Shown piece by piece: positions 26,008 to 34,906 of a DNA stretch of 64,000 nucleotides. The translations under genes were made by a program, and so were the position numbers. Position 1 is the first letter of the stretch. Each line of letters begins with the position of its first letter. The notes below the pieces were generated by a model. That model searched no databases, was not told the DNA's origin, and saw nothing but the letters and a program-made list of their open reading frames with translations. Source of the DNA: Propionibacteriaceae bacterium (lineage in GTDB: Bacteria > Actinomycetota > Actinomycetes > Propionibacteriales > Propionibacteriaceae); contig JAFKJK010000017.1 of assembly GCA_017306015.1 (NCBI GenBank), forward strand, positions 1-64,000. Reading direction: 5' to 3'.

Positions 26008-27503
26008 GCCACCTCACCGGCAGGGTTCGGCTCACCGGGACGGGCGCGGCGGCGCAGCGGCTCGGCCGGCTGGTCGATGCCGCCGCGGCCTGCGTCGAGC
26101 GGAACATCGTCCCGCGCGATGGTCGCCGCGTCCTTCGCGCGGGCGGCGGCTACCCCGACCCCTGGACGCGGGACGCGGCCATCAACACCTGGCAGGCCGC
26201 GGCGTGGCTGTGCCCGGACGTGGCCGCCGACACGCTCCGCGCGGTGTGTGAGCCGGACGGCAGGACGATCGCCGACGACGACCAGTGGTGGGACCAGATC
26301 ATCTGGCTGGTCGGCGCCCACCAGTTGGCGATGGTCACCGGGGACGCGAGTTGGGCGCGGTTCGGCTACGACGTCGGGGTGGCCACCCTGCGCCGGCTGG
26401 ACGAGCGGTACCTCGGCCCGGAGGGCCTCTACCGCGGCCCGGCCGTGATGGCGGACGGGATCACCGGCTACCCACCGTCCCTGCACGACCCCGGGCAGCC
26501 GGACGCGTCGTTCGCGCTCGACCACGCCGCCGTCCGGCACGTCCGCTGCCTGTCGACGAACGCCACCTACGTGTGGGCGCTGGGCTGCCTCGCCGAGCTG
26601 GGGGCGGTTGCCGGCATCGACCCGGCGCCGTGGTCGTCCCGCGCGGAGGCACTCGCCGGCCGGGTGCGGAACGCCTTCTGGATCGACGCGGAACACCGCT
26701 TCGGCTACCTGCTCGCCGACGGCGTCCTCGACGGCCACCAGGAGGGGCTCGGCCTCGCGCTGGCGATCCTGTCCGGCACGGCGACGCCGGCTCAGGCCGA
26801 AGTCACCGTTGCCGGTGCCGTCCGGGCGCCTCGCGGACTGCCGGCGGTCAGCCCGCACTTCGCGGGCTACGACGACGACCGTCCGGGCCGGCACGGCGGC
26901 GCGCTCTGGCCGATGATCATGGGGGTGTGGGCGCAGGCGGTGGCCGCGACCGGCGACCGGCAGGCGTTCGGCACGGACTTGGACCTGCTGCTGAGGCTGT
27001 TCGACGGGCCCGAGCCGTCATTCCGGGAGGTCTACCACCCGGTCACCGGCCGTCCGGATGGCGGCTGGCAGACCGGCCGGAACTGGCGCTCCGAGCCCGA
27101 CCAGACCTGGTCCGCGGCGACGCTGATCGGCACGGTCCTGTACGGCCTGGCCGGACTGCGTCCGGCGTGGGACGGACTGCTCTGCCATCCGTGCGTCCCG
27201 CCGGGCCTCGGGGACCTGGAGTTGACCGTCCACTGGCGCGGTCGCCCGGTCACCCTGTCCCTCAGCGAGACCGCCCCGTCCTCTGCGACGGTGGACGCAG
27301 CAGGAACCGTCCACCCGTCCCAGCCGTCCGATCTGAACCATGGGGACAGGTACTTCGGTTCAGCGCAGGTCCAGGCTGAACCGAAGTACCTGTCCCCGCC
27401 GGTTCAGGACGCCGAGGCTGAACCGAAGTACCTGTCCCCGATGGTTCAACCGGAGGTCGATCACTCAGCCCAACCACACGTCCCTGGAGGTGGACATGCC
27501 TGA
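26004..27503 (+). CDS. Six-hairpin (alpha/alpha)6 glycosidase-like protein with REP-encoded tail
   Basis: A 499-residue protein starting at GTG 26004, overlapping the GH38 stop. The segments YPDPWTRDAAINTW and WRSEPDQTWSAATLIG are like those of six-hairpin glycosidases (GH63/GH78/GH15-type toroids), but I cannot assign a family. Sense ends near residue 443. The last about 55 residues are translated repeat DNA (NHGDRYFGS, EPKYLSPPVQ, EPKYLSPMVQ) up to a TGA at 27501-27503 that overlaps the GH36 start. The tail is probably an acquired extension. It lies between GH38 and GH36 genes and probably works with them in the cytoplasm. Confidence 0.7.
   Translation: MSHLTGRVRLTGTGAAAQRLGRLVDAAAACVERNIVPRDGRRVLRAGGGYPDPWTRDAAINTWQAAAWLCPDVAADTLRAVCEPDGRTIADDDQWWDQIIWLVGAHQLAMVTGDASWARFGYDVGVATLRRLDERYLGPEGLYRGPAVMADGITGYPPSLHDPGQPDASFALDHAAVRHVRCLSTNATYVWALGCLAELGAVAGIDPAPWSSRAEALAGRVRNAFWIDAEHRFGYLLADGVLDGHQEGLGLALAILSGTATPAQAEVTVAGAVRAPRGLPAVSPHFAGYDDDRPGRHGGALWPMIMGVWAQAVAATGDRQAFGTDLDLLLRLFDGPEPSFREVYHPVTGRPDGGWQTGRNWRSEPDQTWSAATLIGTVLYGLAGLRPAWDGLLCHPCVPPGLGDLELTVHWRGRPVTLSLSETAPSSATVDAAGTVHPSQPSDLNHGDRYFGSAQVQAEPKYLSPPVQDAEAEPKYLSPMVQPEVDHSAQPHVPGGGHA
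27334..27448. repeat. REP cluster 2: three copies read in frame as a protein tail
   Basis: Copies at 27334-27362 (29 bp, reverse orientation, core GGGGACAGGTACTT), 27377-27406 and 27419-27448 (30 bp, forward). The order is reverse then forward, as in the other mixed clusters. All three are within the open frame of the glycosidase ending at 27503 and just upstream of the GH36 start, whose ribosome site (GGAGG at 27486) lies beyond them. Confidence 0.93.
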
Positions 27504-29355
27504 ACCGAGCCTCATCACCCCTTCCCTCAGCGGCCTGGCGGTCGTCGGGGCGCACCGGGACCTGCCCAATCCCTACGCGAACGTGGTCTGCTGTGACCTC
27601 GTCGTCCGCTCGGCTGCCGAGGTCACCGTGAGCGACGTCCCCACGGTCGTCGTCGATCTGCCCGGCCTGAACTGGACGGCGCACTGGTTCACCTCGGACT
27701 GGGGCGACGAGTTCACCCCGCAGCAAGCCCCGGTGACCGGACGGCTGGAGCTGCGACAGGTCACCGGGCGCTCGTCCAAGGGCCTGCATCCGTGGCTGTG
27801 CCTCGAGCACGACGACGGCTCGGCCGTGGTCGTCAGCCCAGCCTGGAGCGGCAACTGGCGGATCGACGTCGAGCCGACGGACGGCGGGCTGCGCGTCCTC
27901 TCGGGCATCAGCCCCTGGGAGTTCAGCCGCACCGTCCGTCCGGGCCGGGAGTTCCGGGCACCGTCGGTCTACGTCGCCTGGGCCGGCTCCCGGACGGATG
28001 CCACCGCCGGGCTCGCCGCCGCCTTCTCCCAGTGGGTGGCGCCCCGGACGCCGGTCGTCCCGCTCACCTGGAACCACTGGTGGTCTTACGAGGACCAGGA
28101 GATCGACGCCGCAGCCTTCCTCCGCGACGTCGAGGTCGCCCGCGAACTCGGCTACGACCTGGCCGTCCTGGACGCCGGCTGGTTCGGTCCGGCCGACGTC
28201 ACCTCCGAGTGGTACCAGGTGCGCGGCGACTGGGACGCCGAGAACACCGTCCGGTTCCCCGACGGCGTCGCCGGCCTCGCCGCCGCCACCCGGGACGCTG
28301 GCATCGACTTCGGCATCTGGTGCGAGATCGAGGCCCTCGGGGTGGAGGCCGAGGTGGCAGTGGCCAGACCCGGCATCGTCGCCCGCCGCGACGAGCCCGG
28401 CTTCACCGGTCCGCGCGCCGACGACCCCGGCTGGCTCGGCTACGTCTGCCTCGGCTCGCCCGAGGCGCGCGACCACCTGCTCGATGTCCTCGACCGGCTG
28501 ATCGGACGCACCGGAGCCCGCTGGCTGAAGGTCGACTTCAACCTCGACCCGGGCCCCGGCTGCTCGCGCACCGACCACGGCCACGACGCCGGCGACGGAC
28601 TGTACGAGCACTACCAGGGCCTGTACGCGCTGCTGGAGACCCTGCGCGCCCACTACCCCCAGCTCGTCGTCGAAGCCTGCTCGTCCGGCGGGCTGCGGCT
28701 CGACCTCGGCCTGCTGTCCCACCTGCACTGCGGCTTCCTGTCCGACCCCGACTGGTCCGAGTTCCAGCTGCAGCTGCTGTGGGGCGCGAGCCAGCTACTG
28801 CCGGCGGCGAGCATCTACCACTTCAGCGAGTCGCAGTGGCGAGGCTTCCACCCCAGGCAGCACCTCGACCCGAAGACGATCGGCGTCGCCGACTTCGACA
28901 CGACCCTGCGGGCCGTGATGCTGCACCGGTTCGCCCTGTCGCTGCGGCTGCACGAGCTGCCCGACACCCTGCGGGAGCGGGTCGCGGAGCACGCTGCGGT
29001 CTATCGGACGCACGTGATGCCGGCGCTCCGCGAGCACGGCGTCATCCGTCCGCTCACCGCCCAGCCGAGACGGGACGGCGGTGGCGAACGCTGGCCGGGT
29101 TTCCAGCTGTCGGCGGGTGAGCGGCACGTGCTGCTCACGGTCGCGCTGCCCGGCGCCGAGGACGAGCAGGTGCTGCGTCCGGTGGGCCTGCGACCGGACG
29201 CCGGCTACCGCGTCCGGCTGCTCGGGCCCGGCGCGGACGCCGCCGACCTGCTCACCCCTGAAGGTACCGGCGAGGAACTCACCCGCGACGGCGTTCGGCT
29301 GCAGCGGCATTCGGACGCTACCTCGTGGCTGCTCGTGCTGGAGTCCATCCGGTGA
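27496..29355 (+). CDS. GH36 alpha-galactosidase
   Basis: A 619-residue clan GH-D enzyme. WNHWWSYEDQEID and YDLAVLDAGWFG are typical early barrel blocks. The nucleophile is expected at Asp347 in KVDFN and the acid/base at Asp417 in SDPDW; CSSGGLRLDLGLL lies between them as in GH36. There is no signal peptide. The start ATG 27496 has GGAGG five bases upstream and overlaps the preceding gene. Likely role: release of alpha-galactose from oligosaccharides inside the cell. Its stop overlaps the GTG of the GH2 gene. Confidence 0.85.
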   Translation: MPEPSLITPSLSGLAVVGAHRDLPNPYANVVCCDLVVRSAAEVTVSDVPTVVVDLPGLNWTAHWFTSDWGDEFTPQQAPVTGRLELRQVTGRSSKGLHPWLCLEHDDGSAVVVSPAWSGNWRIDVEPTDGGLRVLSGISPWEFSRTVRPGREFRAPSVYVAWAGSRTDATAGLAAAFSQWVAPRTPVVPLTWNHWWSYEDQEIDAAAFLRDVEVARELGYDLAVLDAGWFGPADVTSEWYQVRGDWDAENTVRFPDGVAGLAAATRDAGIDFGIWCEIEALGVEAEVAVARPGIVARRDEPGFTGPRADDPGWLGYVCLGSPEARDHLLDVLDRLIGRTGARWLKVDFNLDPGPGCSRTDHGHDAGDGLYEHYQGLYALLETLRAHYPQLVVEACSSGGLRLDLGLLSHLHCGFLSDPDWSEFQLQLLWGASQLLPAASIYHFSESQWRGFHPRQHLDPKTIGVADFDTTLRAVMLHRFALSLRLHELPDTLRERVAEHAAVYRTHVMPALREHGVIRPLTAQPRRDGGGERWPGFQLSAGERHVLLTVALPGAEDEQVLRPVGLRPDAGYRVRLLGPGADAADLLTPEGTGEELTRDGVRLQRHSDATSWLLVLESIR

Positions 29356-32267
29356 CGCAGCCCTACACCGAAGCCGACGGTGCGCTGGTGCCGATGACCG
29401 TCGGTGCCGTCCGGCCGCGGGCCGCGCTGCTCAGCGACGCCGCCCGCGTCGACCTCGGTGGAGACTGGGCCTTCCGGCTGTCGCCCGCGCTCGACGCCGT
29501 CCCCGACTGGACGGACGCCGGCGACGACTGGGAGCGGATCCGCGTCCCCGGCCACTGGCAGCTGCAGGGCTGGGGCGCGCCGGCGTACACCAACGTCCGC
29601 TACCCGATCCCGCTGGACGTGCCGCGGCCACCGCGGGCGAACCCGGTCGGCGACTACCGGCTGCGGATCGACCCACCGCCGACCGGACCGGGTCGCTGGT
29701 ACCTCCGGCTCGAGGGCGCCGACTCGGCAGCGATCGTCACGGTCAACGGCTCCCCCGTCGGTGAACACACCGGCTCCCGGCTGCCCGTCGAGTTCGACAT
29801 CACCGACCAGCTGCGTCCCGGCGGGAACCTGCTCGCGATCCGCGTCCCGCAGTGGTCGACGGGCAGCTATGTCGAGGACCAGGACCAGTGGTGGCTGTCC
29901 GGGCTGTTCCGGGAGGTCACGCTGCTGCACCGGCCCGACGGCGGGATCGAAGACGTGGACGCCGTCGCCGACTACGACCCAGGCACCGCCACCGGACGGC
30001 TGACGGTCAGCGTCCGCCTTAGTCAGGGTGCCGTCGGTCCGGCGCGACTGTGCGTCCCCGAGCTGGGGGTGGACGCCGAGGTCGGCTCAGAGCCGGTGAC
30101 GCTGGAGGTCGGAGCGGTCGAGCCGTGGTCGGCGGAGTCTCCCCGCCGCTACGCGGCCACGGTGGCCGGCGGGAACGAGACGATCAGCCTGCAACTGGGC
30201 TTCCGCCGGGTCGAGATCCGCGACGCGCTGCTGCTCGTGAACGGGGCCCGCGTGCAATTCCGCGGGGTGAATCGGCACGAGTTCGACCAGGCGTCCGGCC
30301 GTGCGGTCAGCCGGGAGTCGATGCTCGCCGACGTGCTGGCGATAAAGCGGCACCACCTCAATGCCGTCCGGACCAGCCACTATCCGCCGCACCCCCACTT
30401 CCTCGACCTGTGCGACGAGCACGGCCTGTACGTGATCGACGAGTGCGACCTGGAGACGCACGGGTTCGAGTTGGAGGGCTGGGCCGGCAACCCGAGCGAC
30501 GACCCGCGCTGGCAGCGTCCGCTGCTGGAGCGGATCGAACGGACGGTCGAACGGGACAAGAACCATCCCGGCGTGGTGGTCTGGTCGCTCGGCAACGAGG
30601 CCGGACGCGGCCAGAACCTGGCGGCGATGGCGGCCTGGGTGCACGCCCGCGACGCCCGTCCCGTCCACTACGAGGGCGAGCCCGAGAGCAGCTACACCGA
30701 CCTGTACTCGCGGATGTACGCATCCACCGCCGACGTCGACGCGATCGGCCGCCACGCGGAGCCGCCGCTGCCAGACCCCGAGGCGGACGCCCACCGCCGC
30801 AGCCTGCCGTTCGTACTGTGCGAGTACGCGCACGCGATGGGCAACGGACCAGGCGGCCTGAGCCTCTACGACGGGCTGTTCGAGCGCTATCCGCGCTGCC
30901 AGGGCGGTTTCGTCTGGGAGTGGATCGACCACGGCCTGCTGCGCCAGCTGCCGGACGGCCGCGTCGGCTATGGCTACGGCGGCGACTTCGGCGAGGAGGT
31001 GCACGACGGCTCCTTCGTCATCGACGGGCTGTGCTTCCCTGACCGCACGCCGTCCCCCGGCCTGACCGAGCTGGCTGCGGTGAACGCGCCACTGCAGATC
31101 GAGGTGGGCGAGGGCGCCGTCCGCGTCCGCAGCCGCTATCAGGCGATCGACACCGGCGACGTCCGGTTCGGCTGGGAACTCCTCGCCGACGGCACGCCGT
31201 TCACGTCCGGACGGCTGGACGTGCCGGTGCTCGCGCCCGGCGGCGAGGCCGAACTCCGGCTCGACACCGCCCGCATCGCCGAAGCTCCGGCCGGATCCGA
31301 GGTCGTAGTGGCGGTGACCGCCACCAGCGCCACCGCCCAGGCATGGGCGGACGCCGGCCACGTCCTGGGCCGCGGCGAGCAGGTGCTACGTCCGGCGACG
31401 GCGTCCGGGTTCGGCGGCGTCCCGGTAGTGGGGACGCCGGAGGGCTACCGGGTCGGACCGGCGCGCTTCGACGAGGCCGGACTCCTGACCGAGCTCGGCG
31501 GACTGGCGGTGACCGGGTCCGGCTTCTCGGCCTGGCGGGCGCCGACGGAGAACGACCTGGCGGTGGGCTGGGGCGAGTCCCGCAGCGTGGCGGACGCCTG
31601 GTGCGCGGTCGGGCTGGACCGGCTGCACCTGCAGACCGAGGACATCCGCGTCGACGCCGGCGAGTTGGTGGTCGAGGCGTCGGCGCGGGCGGCGGGCACG
31701 GCAGCCGGGTTCGCGCTGACCCACCGCTGGCGGGCCTCGGCGGACGGACGGCTCAGGCTACGGCTGGCGATCACGGGCTTCGGACCGCTGCCGGGCAGCC
31801 TGCCCCGGCTCGGCTACAGCCTGGCTCTGGCGTGCCCGGATCCGCTGGGCGTTGAGGTCGACTGGTACGGCCGCGGCCCGGGCGAGTCGTACCCCGACTC
31901 ACAGGCCGCGGCCCACCTGGGACGCTGGCGGCACCGGGTCGCGGACTGGCAGACGCCGTACGTCGTGCCGCAGGAGAACGGGCTGCGCCAGGACCTGCGG
32001 TGGGCCCACCTGTCCTGGCCGGGGCACACGCTGCGGCTCCTGGGCCGGCCTGCCGTCGACCTCGCGCTGCGGCCCTGGTCCAACGCCGACCTGGCCGCGG
32101 CCAGCCATGCCGACGAGCTCCGTCCGGTCGACCGGCTGTGGGTGCACCTGGACGCCGGCCAGAACGGGCTTGGCACGGCGACCTGCGGCCCGGGGGTCGC
32201 GCGGCAGTACCGCTACCGCCCGCGCCGGACCTCGATCGACGTCGAACTGTGGCCTGGCCGACGCTGA
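29352..32267 (+). CDS. GH2 beta-galactosidase (LacZ type)
   Basis: A 971-residue GH2 enzyme. The N-terminal jelly roll has RIRVPGHWQLQGWG and YTNVRYPIP; the barrel begins with VQFRGVNRHEFD. The acid/base Glu416 is in SLGNEAG and the nucleophile Glu491 in CEYAHAMGNG. The C-terminal beta-galactosidase small-chain domain includes WYGRGPGESYPDS. The start GTG 29352 overlaps the GH36 stop (GTGA), making it the end of the operon 22980-32267. Expected to hydrolyse terminal beta-galactose in the cytoplasm. Confidence 0.92.
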   Translation: MTQPYTEADGALVPMTVGAVRPRAALLSDAARVDLGGDWAFRLSPALDAVPDWTDAGDDWERIRVPGHWQLQGWGAPAYTNVRYPIPLDVPRPPRANPVGDYRLRIDPPPTGPGRWYLRLEGADSAAIVTVNGSPVGEHTGSRLPVEFDITDQLRPGGNLLAIRVPQWSTGSYVEDQDQWWLSGLFREVTLLHRPDGGIEDVDAVADYDPGTATGRLTVSVRLSQGAVGPARLCVPELGVDAEVGSEPVTLEVGAVEPWSAESPRRYAATVAGGNETISLQLGFRRVEIRDALLLVNGARVQFRGVNRHEFDQASGRAVSRESMLADVLAIKRHHLNAVRTSHYPPHPHFLDLCDEHGLYVIDECDLETHGFELEGWAGNPSDDPRWQRPLLERIERTVERDKNHPGVVVWSLGNEAGRGQNLAAMAAWVHARDARPVHYEGEPESSYTDLYSRMYASTADVDAIGRHAEPPLPDPEADAHRRSLPFVLCEYAHAMGNGPGGLSLYDGLFERYPRCQGGFVWEWIDHGLLRQLPDGRVGYGYGGDFGEEVHDGSFVIDGLCFPDRTPSPGLTELAAVNAPLQIEVGEGAVRVRSRYQAIDTGDVRFGWELLADGTPFTSGRLDVPVLAPGGEAELRLDTARIAEAPAGSEVVVAVTATSATAQAWADAGHVLGRGEQVLRPATASGFGGVPVVGTPEGYRVGPARFDEAGLLTELGGLAVTGSGFSAWRAPTENDLAVGWGESRSVADAWCAVGLDRLHLQTEDIRVDAGELVVEASARAAGTAAGFALTHRWRASADGRLRLRLAITGFGPLPGSLPRLGYSLALACPDPLGVEVDWYGRGPGESYPDSQAAAHLGRWRHRVADWQTPYVVPQENGLRQDLRWAHLSWPGHTLRLLGRPAVDLALRPWSNADLAAASHADELRPVDRLWVHLDAGQNGLGTATCGPGVARQYRYRPRRTSIDVELWPGRR

Positions 32268-32293
32268 CACGGATGATGCCCGGCCCGACCGAC

Positions 32294-32338
32294 GCTCAGC
32301 GGGCCAGCGCTCAGCGGGCCAGCGCTCAGCGGGCCAGC
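32294..32338. repeat. Three perfect 15-bp tandem copies at the 3' end of a ROK gene
   Basis: GCTCAGCGGGCCAGC is repeated at 32294-32308, 32309-32323 and 32324-32338. On the minus strand each copy reads Leu-Ala-Arg-stop, so the end of the ROK gene, stop codon included, was duplicated twice. The real stop is at 32328-32326. It leaves the protein unchanged. Confidence 0.9.
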
Positions 32339-33579
32339 GCGATCGAGCCGACGGCCGGCGCATAGGCGCGATCCAGGACGAGGCAGGCCGCGCCGATCGC
32401 GGTGCCGTCGTCGCCGAGAGCGGTGCTGACAACGGTCACCGGACGGTAGCCGGCGGCGTGTACCGGGATCGCCGCCGTGTCCCCGGTGAGGCGAGGCAGC
32501 AGGTACTCGCGCAGCCGCATCCACGTCGGGCCGCCAACGGCGATCACGTCGGTGTCCATCACGTTGGCCAGGATCGTCAGTCCCTTGGCCAGCTGGCGGG
32601 CCGACTGCTGGACGATGCCGGCGATCCTCGCGTCCCCCTCGTCCAGTAGCGCGCAGAAGGCGTCGAACGACTCCGCGATCCGGGCCGGGTCGGTGGAGCG
32701 GACGGCGTCCAGATGGCTCCCGCCCAGGGCGGAGACGGCGATCGCCCGTTCGACCAGCGCGGCCGGGCTGAGGGTGACCCCGATGCAGCCGCGCATCCCG
32801 CAGGTGCACAGAGGCCCGTCGTCGGCAACGATCAGGTGGCCGATGTCGCCGGCGTTCCCGGTGGAGCCGCGGATGATGGTGTCGTCGATCGCGATGCCCA
32901 GGCCGATGCCGGTGCTCAGGTACATGAACAGCGAGTGGGCGTGGCCGAGGGTCGCTCCCGTCCACCGTTCGCCGACGGCGGCCGCGATCACGTCCTTGTC
33001 CAGCAGCACCGGCAGCCCGGCCGCGGCCTCCAGCAGCTCGACGGCCGGGATGTCGCGCCAGGACGCAAGGTGCGGTGGGTCGACGATCCGTCCCCTGGTG
33101 AGGTCGACCGGTCCCGGGCTGGCCAGGCCGATGCCGGCCACCGTCTCCAGGGTCACCCCGGCGCCGGCGAGCAGGTCGGGAATGGCGTCGGCGATCTCGC
33201 GCAGAACTTCGGCGGGGTCGCGGTTGGCGGGGCTGGGTAGCTGGCGGTGGCCGGCGAGGTCGCCGCGCAGGTCCACCAGGACGAGCGTCGTCACCAGGGG
33301 GTCGAGGTGGACGCCGATCGCGTGCCGTCCGTTCGGGTGCAGCACCAGCGGCGTCCGCGGCTTGCCCAGGCCGTGGGTGACGCGCTCCCCCTCCAGCAGC
33401 AGCCCGGACTCCAGCATCCGCCGGACGATGTTCGACACGGTCTGCGCCGACAGCCCGGTCTGCTCGGAGATCTCCACCCGGCTGAGGCCGTCCCCGGCCC
33501 GCCGCACCGCGTCGATCACCACGGCTTCGTTGAACCCGGCGACCCGGGAAAGGTTGGTACCGCGGCGAAGCGGACGCAT
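32326..33579 (-). CDS. ROK family transcriptional regulator
   Basis: A 417-residue ROK repressor. The winged helix (LSRVEISEQTGLSAQTVSNIV) follows about 30 residues; the actin-like domain has STGIGLGIAI and a complete zinc motif CTCGMRGC, unlike the ROK protein at 592. It is divergent from the propeller glycosidase gene, and the gap holds a promoter whose spacer contains GACTAACTCC. It is a good candidate to bind the motif found before the nearby glycan genes. The inducing sugar is unknown. Start ATG 33579. Confidence 0.9.
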   Translation of the reverse strand: MRPLRRGTNLSRVAGFNEAVVIDAVRRAGDGLSRVEISEQTGLSAQTVSNIVRRMLESGLLLEGERVTHGLGKPRTPLVLHPNGRHAIGVHLDPLVTTLVLVDLRGDLAGHRQLPSPANRDPAEVLREIADAIPDLLAGAGVTLETVAGIGLASPGPVDLTRGRIVDPPHLASWRDIPAVELLEAAAGLPVLLDKDVIAAAVGERWTGATLGHAHSLFMYLSTGIGLGIAIDDTIIRGSTGNAGDIGHLIVADDGPLCTCGMRGCIGVTLSPAALVERAIAVSALGGSHLDAVRSTDPARIAESFDAFCALLDEGDARIAGIVQQSARQLAKGLTILANVMDTDVIAVGGPTWMRLREYLLPRLTGDTAAIPVHAAGYRPVTVVSTALGDDGTAIGAACLVLDRAYAPAVGSIALAR

Positions 33580-33596
33580 GCGGGACTCCTGAGGCG

Positions 33597-33625
33597 TTGT
33601 CGACTAACTCCAGTGGATGTATTTT
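33597..33625 (+). promoter_or_regulatory. Promoter with operator in the spacer, propeller glycosidase gene
   Basis: TTGTCG (33597-33602), 17 bases, TATTTT (33620-33625). The spacer contains ACTAACTCCAGTGGA, which includes the shared motif and a small palindrome TCCAGTGGA. With this promoter the transcript starts near 33632, which excludes the ATG at 33617 as the translation start of the downstream gene. Confidence 0.6.
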
Positions 33626-33661
33626 GTCACTCTTGGTCGCAATAGTCCCGAGGATCCAGCG

Positions 33662-34873
33662 TTGTCCGTTGAGTTCACCGTCGAGCCGGCCCCGCGACGG
33701 GTCTACGGCGCCTTCGTCGACTGCAACGTCACCGAGGCCTGGGTGGACGGCCGGCTGCGGATCTTCACCGGCAAGTACGGCGAGGACCCGGTCTGGGGCG
33801 ACGCCCGCGAGTTGAAGTACGCCGACGGTCCCACCGCGCCAGACGCGTTCGCATCCGCCCCCGAGGGGTTCACCGAGGTCGTCCTGCCTGCCAACGCCTC
33901 CCCCGGCCAGCCGGGCCTCCACGGGGCGGTGTGGTTCGAGTCGGTGTACGCGCCGGAGCCGGACGGCCGGCGGCTGTACGCGCTGTACCACAACGAGAAC
34001 TACCCGCAGACGCTGCCCTGGGAGCCGGCGACCGGCCTGGGCTACCGCGACCGGGACTGGCCGTCCGGGCTCACGGGGGACGGCTCGCCGCAGGCAGTCT
34101 GCCGGATCGGGATCATGGCGTCCGTCGATGGCGGCAGGACATGGGTCGACCGCGGCATCCTGCTGGAGGACCTTCAGCCGCGCCTCGTCCTCTCCCCGGT
34201 CAACCGCAACCACACGTTCCCGGGCGGAGTCGGCGATCCGTCCGCCGTTGCCTGCGGCGACCACCTCTACGTCTTCTACGGCGAGTACGGCTATCCCGGC
34301 AGCTACTCCCCCGACACCTGGGACGCGGCCACCGAGGCGGGCGGCCAGTGCATCTCCGTCGCCCGGATCGCCCTCGCCGACCTGGACCGTCCGGCCGGCT
34401 GCGCGCGTCGCTGGGACGGCACGGCGTTCGCCGCGCCCGCTGATGGCGTCGGCGCGCCGATCGAGGCCCTGCAGATCCCGCCGCGGGACGGCGGCGGTCC
34501 GGTCTCGGCGGGCGACCGGTCGTTCCACTGGGGGCCGTCCGTCAGCTGGAACACCGCGCTGGAGTGCTGGGTGATGGCGATGGGCCGGGTGGACTCGGAG
34601 TTCTGGGCCGGCGACTCGGTCTGGCTCAGCACCAACCCGCACCCGGACCTGGGCGCCGGCGGCAACAGCCAGGACTGGTCTCCGCCGCGGCTGTTGCTGC
34701 GCAAGCCCGGTCACAGCCTGTGGTACCCGTCCCTGCAGCCGCTGGACGACGCAGACGACGTCGCGCAGCGCTACGGCTCGACGCGGCTGGGCGCCCGCGC
34801 CCGGCTCTGGGTCAAGGACCTCGGCCCGAGCACCCACCGCTACCTGTCCGAGCACCTGGTCGAGTTCCGGTGA
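33662..34873 (+). CDS. Five-bladed beta-propeller glycosidase/sialidase-like protein (DUF4185-like)
   Basis: About 403 residues, beta-propeller in character: repeated blade-like segments (VYGAFVDCNVTEAWVDG, GDPSAVACGDHLYVFYGEYG) and one Asp-box, SVDGGRTW, as in sialidases. I cannot assign a CAZy family; GH43/GH130-like or DUF4185-like proteins are the nearest by feel. No clear signal peptide. The TTG at 33662 is taken as start: GAGGA lies seven bases before it, and the in-frame ATG 33617 lies inside the promoter. Divergent from the ROK gene at 32326, which probably regulates it. Confidence 0.6.
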   Translation: MSVEFTVEPAPRRVYGAFVDCNVTEAWVDGRLRIFTGKYGEDPVWGDARELKYADGPTAPDAFASAPEGFTEVVLPANASPGQPGLHGAVWFESVYAPEPDGRRLYALYHNENYPQTLPWEPATGLGYRDRDWPSGLTGDGSPQAVCRIGIMASVDGGRTWVDRGILLEDLQPRLVLSPVNRNHTFPGGVGDPSAVACGDHLYVFYGEYGYPGSYSPDTWDAATEAGGQCISVARIALADLDRPAGCARRWDGTAFAAPADGVGAPIEALQIPPRDGGGPVSAGDRSFHWGPSVSWNTALECWVMAMGRVDSEFWAGDSVWLSTNPHPDLGAGGNSQDWSPPRLLLRKPGHSLWYPSLQPLDDADDVAQRYGSTRLGARARLWVKDLGPSTHRYLSEHLVEFR

Positions 34874-34906
34874 CCACCGGTCACGCCCTCGTGGCGGACG
34901 GGCGGG

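Noticed and set aside
33617..33661. ATG 33617 as the start of the propeller glycosidase gene
   Set aside because: It lies between the -35 and -10 of a strong promoter and would not be transcribed; TTG 33662 has a proper ribosome site.
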